Assembly: GCA_946646575.1 (NCBI GenBank)
Contig: CAMPCR010000013.1
Span: forward strand, 1-19,664
Reading direction: 5' to 3'
Length of the DNA: 19,664 nucleotides
Source of the DNA: UBA3222 sp002363035
GTDB lineage: Bacteria > Verrucomicrobiota > Verrucomicrobiia > Opitutales > UBA9783
The position numbers and the translations under genes are program-made. The notes under the pieces were generated by a model that saw nothing but the letters and a program-made list of their open reading frames with translations, searched no databases and was not told the origin of the DNA. This document shows, piece by piece, positions 13,733 to 19,664 of this stretch (position 1 is its first letter; every line of letters starts with the position of its first letter).

Positions 13733-15072
13733 AAGCGGAAGAAAGAGGCATGCGGCGGTGGTTGAAGAGCGCCCTGCATTGGGGAAAGAAAGTCTATCAG
13801 TTTCGATGCGACCGCATGACGGAAGAACAGCGCGGAGAATTTCTGAACCTTCAGAGTCGGCTCATTGAAATAAAGAAAACCTGGAAGCGAAACACGCCGA
13901 TGCCGTCGGATTTGGAAACGACGCTGGATACGTTTGATACGCGGCTGACAACCTACGGGGAGCCGTTTTATCGCAACGTTCCGATTTCGGTGTCGCGAAT
14001 GTTCAGCGAAAACGCGGAAGTGATTTGGGTCGCGATGTTTGCGGCACTGGTGATAAGAACATTTTTTTTTCAGCCGTTTCGCATCCCGACCTGCTCTATG
14101 TTTCCGTCATTTTCAGGAATGGTGACGCGCCTGCATAAAGATACGGATCCGAAGGTGCCGCTTTGGAAAATTCCGTTTCGATGGATTACGACGGGTGAAA
14201 CGAATTACCGTTGTGTTGCGCCGTGCGACGGTCGCGTGTATATTCCGCTGTTTCCGCCCGAAGAGGTGATGGGGGCAAATTCGCTGATGCGTTACAAAAA
14301 GGAAAAGGGGATGATGTTTTTCTCGCACTGGGTAACGTGGTTACCGGCGGAAGAGGTGCGTACTTACACGATTTACGTGGATGACCAGCCGGTGGTGTTG
14401 CGTGTGCCGGGAGAATTCACCGACATGGAGGCGTTGCTACAAAAGAAATTTTTTCCGCAACATAACAAAGAGGAAATGTTCACGCTTTTCGAGCACATGG
14501 ATCGGGATCCGAAAAGAGGGTTTTGCCTGAAGACCCAACGGTTTGTAAAGCGCGGCGAGACATTTTTGAATTTCGATATTTTGGAAGGCGACATGGTGTT
14601 TACCGACCGCATGACGTATCATTTCAGACAACCGCGCGTCGGCGAATCGGTTGTGTTCAAAACGAAAAAAATTCCGCAGCTGGACAGCGATTTTTTCTAC
14701 ATTAAACGCCTGGTCGGGCGCGAGGGCGATCGTTTGTCGGTCAAAGATGGCTGTTTGTACCGAAACGGGAAGGAAATGACGGAGCATCTTGCCTTCACAG
14801 CCAACAATCGAAAAATCGGTCTGTATGCGGGGTATGTGGCAAAGGGCTGTTTTGAAGACGGGAAGGAAGCGGTTGTGGAACCGCAACATCTTTTTGTGTT
14901 GGGAGATAATTCGCCGCACAGTTACGACAGTCGCTTTTGGGGGCAGGTGCCGCAGGAGGCGGTCATCGGGAAAGCGTTTTTTATTATGCATCCGTTCACC
15001 TGGCGCTGGGGATGGAGCCGAAAAGCCAATCCGAACGTCGGTGCCAATCGCGAGGATTTTGTGTTTGACTAG
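13729..15072 (+). CDS. lepB: Signal peptidase I
   Basis: A 447-residue membrane-bound serine protease that removes signal peptides from exported proteins. The transmembrane segment is about 103-117 (VIWVAMFAALVIRTFFF). The catalytic serine is in IPTCSMFPSF (Ser about 123) and the catalytic lysine is in FFYIKRLVGREGDRL (Lys about 326). The C-terminal box reads VLGDNSPHSYDSRFWG (Gly392 on). About 200 residues separate Ser and Lys, against roughly 55 in E. coli LepB, so there is a large insertion in the catalytic core. Large forms are known in Chlamydiae and relatives. A charged cytoplasmic N-terminus of about 100 residues precedes the membrane helix. The ATG at 13729 overlaps the marC stop. An ATG at 13750 has a better ribosome site (GGAAG, 8 nt before) and is a real alternative. 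Confidence 0.9.
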   Translation: MKAEERGMRRWLKSALHWGKKVYQFRCDRMTEEQRGEFLNLQSRLIEIKKTWKRNTPMPSDLETTLDTFDTRLTTYGEPFYRNVPISVSRMFSENAEVIWVAMFAALVIRTFFFQPFRIPTCSMFPSFSGMVTRLHKDTDPKVPLWKIPFRWITTGETNYRCVAPCDGRVYIPLFPPEEVMGANSLMRYKKEKGMMFFSHWVTWLPAEEVRTYTIYVDDQPVVLRVPGEFTDMEALLQKKFFPQHNKEEMFTLFEHMDRDPKRGFCLKTQRFVKRGETFLNFDILEGDMVFTDRMTYHFRQPRVGESVVFKTKKIPQLDSDFFYIKRLVGREGDRLSVKDGCLYRNGKEMTEHLAFTANNRKIGLYAGYVAKGCFEDGKEAVVEPQHLFVLGDNSPHSYDSRFWGQVPQEAVIGKAFFIMHPFTWRWGWSRKANPNVGANREDFVFD

Positions 15073-15154
15073 GGTAAAGTAAGATTTTAGAGAGCGAATG
15101 GTATTTTGTGCCGTTTGAAAGGAATTATCGAGACGGGTGCGGTGTTTTTTCGGC

Positions 15155-17254
15155 TTATTCCGCGATCGAATCCGTATCCGAAACTGCAGTTCCCTTGCGG
15201 GATTGAGACCCATCGTCCCGAAGTGCTTTAAAGTCAAATGAGGGTTTTGAGTACTTTGCGGGTTCCGTATTTAAATCCGCATCCGAACCCATGGAACTTT
15301 TACGAAAAGTTGACCGATGGTTGGAAGAGGCGTTGTCCGTGTCGCAGGAAGCATCGAGTTCATAGAGAAAATTTTCAGGCTTTAATCCTTCAAACTCTTT
15401 GTCGGGAGGTTTTTGTTCTTGACGCGCCGTGTGTTCCGTGCCTTGTTTCGCGCCTTTGCGCTCATCTTCCAATCGCGTAAAAGGAACTGAAGCGGGTGCG
15501 GAATTTTTTCTTCTTTTTCTTGGCGGTTGAACGACTGGCGGGGGGTCAATTTTTTCGAGGGATTTTTCAACCATTCCCTTTTGAACAGAGGATTGCGGCG
15601 TTTCCGAAATAATGGTTGTCGGTTGGGGCATCGGTTGATTTTTTTCTTCTTTTTTTGAATTTTCGGGAAAATGTATGACGGTTTCGGGAGAAATTTTTGG
15701 TTCCTCCAAAGACGTATCGGAGGATTGCAAGGTAACGGGCTCCAGGGTCGTTGATTTTTGTGGAAGAAGTGGTTTTCGGGAATTTTTCGGCTTTTGTTTG
15801 TAATGATACCGCGTCGCCTGTTCTTCCCAAGTATCGTTCGACGTATGTTTGATTTCCGTTTCACATACGCAAAGATCGGAATAAGTTTCAAAACAGGTGA
15901 AAATGACTAACACATCGATATTTGCCTGTAATACCGAAAGTTGCGGGGTCTTGTTCATTGTGTTCCCGTTGTTTGTCGGTTTGTCGGAATTTTCGGGATC
16001 GTATGCAAAAAATTTCCAAAACTTTTCCTTATCCGACCACGGCGGATATATTGAAAACAGTTCTTCCTCCGTTCCGAAGAAATAAAACGGGATGCTGTTT
16101 GACGGCGGGTTTTGAGAAAAGATATTCCAGGGAATATCTTTTGAATTTTCAGCATCCGCAAAGAACGTCCGTTCCCGTTGACCGACGGAATGATAAATTT
16201 TGTCGCAGTTAAATAAAAGGCAAGCATCTAACTGTTGCGATCGCGTTTGAGTGTTAAAAATTATCCCGCTCGGAGACAATTCGGGAGATTTTGGATTTTG
16301 TCGGGCTTCATTCCTCGGCTGCCGCGAAGATTTTGTTTCGGAGCCGAACGGCCAACCGCAGGTGTACATCATCGGAATATCCCACTCGCGCCGTTCGTAT
16401 GTTTTCGGACAATTTTTAATTTCCACATGAAGCAGGCGGTCGAGATTGGGAATGAGTTTATCAAAGGAAAATGTTGTTTCGTTGCCGGGCGGGAGCGTCA
16501 CGTCCAATGCGAATTCGATATTCGGATCCATAAAGAGATTGCCCTGTTCGTCTAAGATCTCTGCGATGCATTTGAATTGCAACGTACCTTTTAACGGTCG
16601 GTCGTAAGGGTTCCAAAGCGTGCATTCCGTATCTTTGCGATCGAATTTTTGCCCCATGAAGGTAAAAATCGGCATGAACAGGGGTGTATTTAAAGGTTCA
16701 TTGCGTTCCGAGGTTTGCAGCAATCGCCAACGTTCGGATAGGATTTCTTTTTGTGAGGCGTTCAATGACGGAACTTTCGAGGTCAAGGCAGTCTCTCGGA
16801 GGTGTTTGCGTACTGTTTCCAAAGTGAAATCCGCTTTTTTGACAAAATTTTCCGATAATTTCGGTAAAATTTTTACGCTTATCCGAGCGTTGGATGTGTC
16901 ATCGGAAGGGTTCGGGCAAAAAAATTGTTCGAAATCATCGGTTCCGAGATCCCACAGTTGCGTGTCAATAATATAGGAGTGTAACGATTGTTTCGCTTCC
17001 GCGACGCAAAATGTTAATTTTCTTTGTTTTAATCGTTGCAATACCTCATCGGCGACAAGCGATGTCTGCTTTTTGGCGAGTGTTTTGCGGATTTCCCGGT
17101 TTGTCGATTGTTGTTCTTGATAGAGACGCAACGTTTGCGATGTTACGAAACCGCCTAGGGCAGACAAAACGAGAAGGGTGACGACTAAGGCGGAACCGTT
17201 ACAGCGGTTTTGAAACCTTGAATTCCGGCTCGACGATGTATTGACCGTTTTCAT
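15155..17254 (-). CDS. PilX/GspK-like protein with prepilin-type N-terminus and disordered C-terminal half
   Basis: 699 residues. The N-terminus has a basic leader, then Gly20 and a hydrophobic helix SALVVTLLVLSALGGFV (21-37), followed by TLRLYQEQQSTNREIRKTLA. This is the layout of pilin-like minor components of PilX or GspK type, which also lack Glu5. It would be inserted in the inner membrane and, if the leader is cut after Gly20, built into a pseudopilus or pilus. Residues 40-480 are globular with no domain I recognise. From about 490 to the end it is Pro/Lys/Ser/Glu-rich and probably disordered, which is unusual for GspK. The start overlaps the secretin gene by 56 nt, and I see no later start that keeps the leader, so translation is probably coupled. 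It is convergent with the signal peptidase gene. Confidence 0.6.
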   Translation of the reverse strand: MKTVNTSSSRNSRFQNRCNGSALVVTLLVLSALGGFVTSQTLRLYQEQQSTNREIRKTLAKKQTSLVADEVLQRLKQRKLTFCVAEAKQSLHSYIIDTQLWDLGTDDFEQFFCPNPSDDTSNARISVKILPKLSENFVKKADFTLETVRKHLRETALTSKVPSLNASQKEILSERWRLLQTSERNEPLNTPLFMPIFTFMGQKFDRKDTECTLWNPYDRPLKGTLQFKCIAEILDEQGNLFMDPNIEFALDVTLPPGNETTFSFDKLIPNLDRLLHVEIKNCPKTYERREWDIPMMYTCGWPFGSETKSSRQPRNEARQNPKSPELSPSGIIFNTQTRSQQLDACLLFNCDKIYHSVGQRERTFFADAENSKDIPWNIFSQNPPSNSIPFYFFGTEEELFSIYPPWSDKEKFWKFFAYDPENSDKPTNNGNTMNKTPQLSVLQANIDVLVIFTCFETYSDLCVCETEIKHTSNDTWEEQATRYHYKQKPKNSRKPLLPQKSTTLEPVTLQSSDTSLEEPKISPETVIHFPENSKKEEKNQPMPQPTTIISETPQSSVQKGMVEKSLEKIDPPPVVQPPRKRRKNSAPASVPFTRLEDERKGAKQGTEHTARQEQKPPDKEFEGLKPENFLYELDASCDTDNASSNHRSTFRKSSMGSDADLNTEPAKYSKPSFDFKALRDDGSQSRKGTAVSDTDSIAE

Positions 17255-19637
17255 CCACCAGGTTTGCTGTTACGAAGATAAGTAAATTCTTTTTTTGCGA
17301 AGTTTTCCCTTTCGACTGAAAGAGTTTCCCGAAAATCGGAATATCGCCGAACAGCGGGATGCGATCGTGTGTTTCTTTGACTTCTTCGCGCGTTAAGCCG
17401 CCCATGACGACCGTGGAGCCGCTTTTAATTGAAAGTTCGGTCTTAATTTTTCGCGTGGCAAAGGTCGGTTGCGTGAAACCTGCACTGTAATTTTTGGTTC
17501 CGGAACCGCTTGAAGTGACGTTGGCACCGCCGTATTCGCTGAAACCTGCGAGTTGTGTTACTTTTGGCTCCAGCGTTAAATGAATGTATCCGTTATATTC
17601 GGCAACGGGTGTAACCGTCATTTCAATGCCGACATTGCGCGTCGTGAAGTTTTCGGGTGCTCCCGCCAGGATGGCAACGCCGGCAGCCGTTGATCCGCGA
17701 CCGTCATTACCGACATTCGCAATGCCGTCGCGGTAACTTTGCGGATAACGAAACTCATCGGCAATCACAATCTCCGCCTTTCGTCCCGACAGAACCGTTA
17801 CCTTTGGTGTACACATCAGATCCGAATCCGTATTTTGTTCAATAGCCCGTAGAACAACACGACTTTGGTATCGGTTCAACACAGGGAGCGCATCTATAAA
17901 GTTGCCGTCCCCGCTACCGTAATTCAGAGCACCTGCCATATCGATGCCGTTCATATTATCTCCCGTCCCATTCAACACTGATATTCGTCTCAATAGACCG
18001 AGATCGCTTACACCGACCCGAGCTCCTTCCTGTGTTCCGGAACTAAATTTCAACCCTAATTCATCCAAAACTCCCTGCGTGACCTCCAAAAATTTTGCTT
18101 CGATGGCGATTTGTTTGCACTGACGATACTGTTGAAGAATAGCTTCGATGCGCTGTAACCAAAGCTCTTCGTGCGTGACGATGAGGTTAGAGCCGTCGTA
18201 GGCAAAACCGACGTTTTTGTCGTTCATGGGAATGCCGATACGTTGAAAAAATTGCTTTAAACGCTCCTCCTCCGAAAGTTTCTTTTCCTCATCATTGTTA
18301 TGCAAGTCGGTATAACTCAAAATTTGCAACACACTGCCGCGCGAAATCGGGAATACACAGGTGCGTAAGGTTTGTTTCAGAGACGGGTCGCGAAAAATAA
18401 TACTGTTTCCTTCGTACAATACCGTGAACTGCGTCATCTCGCTCAACCAGTGAACAATGCGCTCCAATGATAAATCCCGGATGCTTAAGTTGATCTCGGG
18501 CGCCGTGTTTTTCGGATCCACCAGGATAAAATTCACCGTTTGCCCCTCCGTTGCGTTGGCTTTAACGGCTTCGTCGACGATGCTCAAAACCTCCGCAAAC
18601 GGCATGCGTTCGATATGAATTTGTGGCAAAATGACGCGCTTGGCATACTGTTGTAACGTTTCAATCGGCGGGGAGGGCAAAGGGATTTTCGGCGAAATAT
18701 CTTCACTCGCGGAAGCCGATTTTTCTTTTGAAACCGCCCACGTCTCCCGAACGTCCTTCAATAACGTTTGGCGCGTTTCGTACCGCAAAGCGTCTTCCTC
18801 TGCTTTTGTGTCTGCTTCCGAAATATGTGCCGTTTCTGCCCGTGTATTTTTGTCTGAAACTTCCTCTTGATTTCTTTTATCCGCAACTTCCGATCGTCCT
18901 GCTTCGGTCGGTTCTTCCTCGTCTGAACGCAACAAAACCGCTTTTTCAACAGCGGCGCGGGTTCCCGAAGTTGCACCGTTTTTGTCGGGCGGCACGGGGG
19001 ATGCAGGCGATAAATTGTTTTTCGGCACTCCTTCGCGTTTATGCGGATGCTCAACCGCCTCGGTCGAATAAACTGCTTCCGATTTTACTTTGTCCGTTTG
19101 AAAAAATTCGTTGCGGGTCATATCACTGCTTCCTGCCATATTTTCATCGCGATATCCTCCGGTCGACAGACGCCGCAAACGTTCTCCGTAGGTTTCCTTT
19201 TCGCCCTTTTTATCGGGTTGAACGGACGTTCTTTGAACACCGTTATCGATCGTCACCGAAGACACAACGCCGCCTTCTTCATTCAAAGTACGACGGGCAA
19301 CGGCATCGCGATTTTTCGGTGTATCGACAGAGGAACTTTGTGCCGATAAAGGATTGTGCGAAACTTCCTCGGAGGTGCTTTGTGTAATACGATCATCGAA
19401 ATCGGAAAACGCTTCCCGAGCCGTTGTTTCGGGTGGTGTAGTTAGTGGGGTATTCGAAACAGTTTCTGCAGAAACGGAACACAAGCGGTGCACGGGCTTC
19501 AAAAGCCCGTTACCAACACCACTTGTGAATATGAAAACAATCAGAAAACGCTTAACATGCCTTTGGAGCCCTGCCAAGTGTCCTCTGACACAATAAACCA
19601 CACCTCCATGTGAACGGAACTTTTTGCCGTGTGTCAA
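17199..19637 (-). CDS. Secretin of type II secretion/type IV pilus type (GspD/PilQ-like)
   Basis: Up to 812 residues. It is an outer-membrane channel protein. A basic and hydrophobic stretch (HVKRFLIVFIFTSGVGNGLL, residues 27-46) serves as signal peptide, with possible cleavage near SVSA (54-57). Residues about 60-325 are charged, low-complexity and probably disordered. An STN/N0-like domain lies at 335-415, a short N-domain at about 480-505, and the secretin core at about 505-805. The core includes SGRKAEIVIADEF, RNVGIEMTVTPV, SGSTVVMGGL and the hallmark RIPLFGDIPIFGKLF near the end. The start is uncertain: the TTG at 19637 and an in-frame TTG at 19577 are both possible, and the latter gives a cleaner signal peptide. 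The overlapping prepilin-like gene and the T2SS-type end argue against a T3SS secretin (SctC). It recalls the secretin of the Akkermansia pilus-like locus. Other operon genes probably lie beyond the right edge. Confidence 0.85.
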   Translation of the reverse strand: MTHGKKFRSHGGVVYCVRGHLAGLQRHVKRFLIVFIFTSGVGNGLLKPVHRLCSVSAETVSNTPLTTPPETTAREAFSDFDDRITQSTSEEVSHNPLSAQSSSVDTPKNRDAVARRTLNEEGGVVSSVTIDNGVQRTSVQPDKKGEKETYGERLRRLSTGGYRDENMAGSSDMTRNEFFQTDKVKSEAVYSTEAVEHPHKREGVPKNNLSPASPVPPDKNGATSGTRAAVEKAVLLRSDEEEPTEAGRSEVADKRNQEEVSDKNTRAETAHISEADTKAEEDALRYETRQTLLKDVRETWAVSKEKSASASEDISPKIPLPSPPIETLQQYAKRVILPQIHIERMPFAEVLSIVDEAVKANATEGQTVNFILVDPKNTAPEINLSIRDLSLERIVHWLSEMTQFTVLYEGNSIIFRDPSLKQTLRTCVFPISRGSVLQILSYTDLHNNDEEKKLSEEERLKQFFQRIGIPMNDKNVGFAYDGSNLIVTHEELWLQRIEAILQQYRQCKQIAIEAKFLEVTQGVLDELGLKFSSGTQEGARVGVSDLGLLRRISVLNGTGDNMNGIDMAGALNYGSGDGNFIDALPVLNRYQSRVVLRAIEQNTDSDLMCTPKVTVLSGRKAEIVIADEFRYPQSYRDGIANVGNDGRGSTAAGVAILAGAPENFTTRNVGIEMTVTPVAEYNGYIHLTLEPKVTQLAGFSEYGGANVTSSGSGTKNYSAGFTQPTFATRKIKTELSIKSGSTVVMGGLTREEVKETHDRIPLFGDIPIFGKLFQSKGKTSQKKNLLIFVTANLVDENGQYIVEPEFKVSKPL
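19481..19526. repeat. 46-nt imperfect palindrome in the secretin leader region
   Basis: Inner arms acgggctt (19492-19499) and aagcccgt (19503-19510) pair perfectly around a 3-nt loop. Outer arms acaagcggtg (19481-19490) and caccacttgt (19517-19526) match at 9 of 10 positions. The RNA would form a strong hairpin just after the signal-peptide coding region. It could control early translation, or it could be an inserted palindromic element, since it encodes the odd stretch between the hydrophobic core and the SVSA site. Confidence 0.65.
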
Positions 19638-19664
19638 CAGGAAAAATAAATAATTTCTTAAAAA

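Noticed and set aside
14437..15237. A 266-codon minus-strand frame opposite the signal peptidase gene
   Set aside because: The plus strand carries clear catalytic motifs of signal peptidase I through this stretch; the opposite frame is a shadow.
17199..19637. Assignment of the secretin as the T3SS secretin SctC
   Set aside because: It lies about 15 kb from the T3SS block, has a T2SS/T4P-type end (PLFGDIPIFGKLF) and overlaps a prepilin-like gene, so a type II or pilus-like role is more likely.

Overview
The window looks like bacterial chromosome from the Planctomycetes-Verrucomicrobia-Chlamydiae (PVC) side of the tree. The best clue is a type III secretion (T3SS) block at the left edge whose order sctD-sctE-sctF-sctG matches the chlamydial cdsD-cdsE-cdsF-cdsG order. 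At the right edge are a type II/type IV-pilus-like secretin with a long disordered N-terminus and a large signal peptidase I, both seen in Verrucomicrobia, Lentisphaerae and Chlamydiae. I cannot fix genus or phylum from the sequence alone. All stops used are standard, so the genetic code looks normal.

Layout. Positions 1-2246 (minus strand) hold a tight T3SS operon: FHA-domain inner-membrane ring protein SctD, a small needle chaperone (SctE-like), needle protein SctF, and the start of a TPR-type needle chaperone (SctG-like) cut by the window edge. Positions 2247-3084 hold no gene I can support, but a plausible promoter for the T3SS operon lies directly upstream of sctD. Positions 3085-11539 (minus strand) are the most unusual part. 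They encode a giant protein of more than 2000 residues with a long charged helix and many divergent strand-helix-strand repeats, a 389-residue relative that shares its N-terminal domain and carries an IQ-like motif, and a low-complexity leader region. The pieces are separated by two likely frameshifts and one in-frame TAG. They may be one or two very large genes that are broken, recoded or mis-sequenced. I recognise no family. Their position beside T3SS structural genes makes secreted effectors a reasonable hypothesis and no more.

Positions 11540-12401 are intergenic, with a striking polypurine tract on the plus strand. Positions 12402-15072 (plus strand) hold two tandem MarC-family membrane proteins and a signal peptidase I whose start overlaps the second marC stop. 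Positions 15155-19637 (minus strand) hold a secretin followed by an overlapping gene with a prepilin-like N-terminus. These look like part of a type II secretion or pilus-like operon that continues beyond the right edge.

How it fits together: the left block builds the T3SS needle and ring, and the giant locus may supply cargo. The right block supplies a second outer-membrane secretin system and the signal peptidase used for general export.
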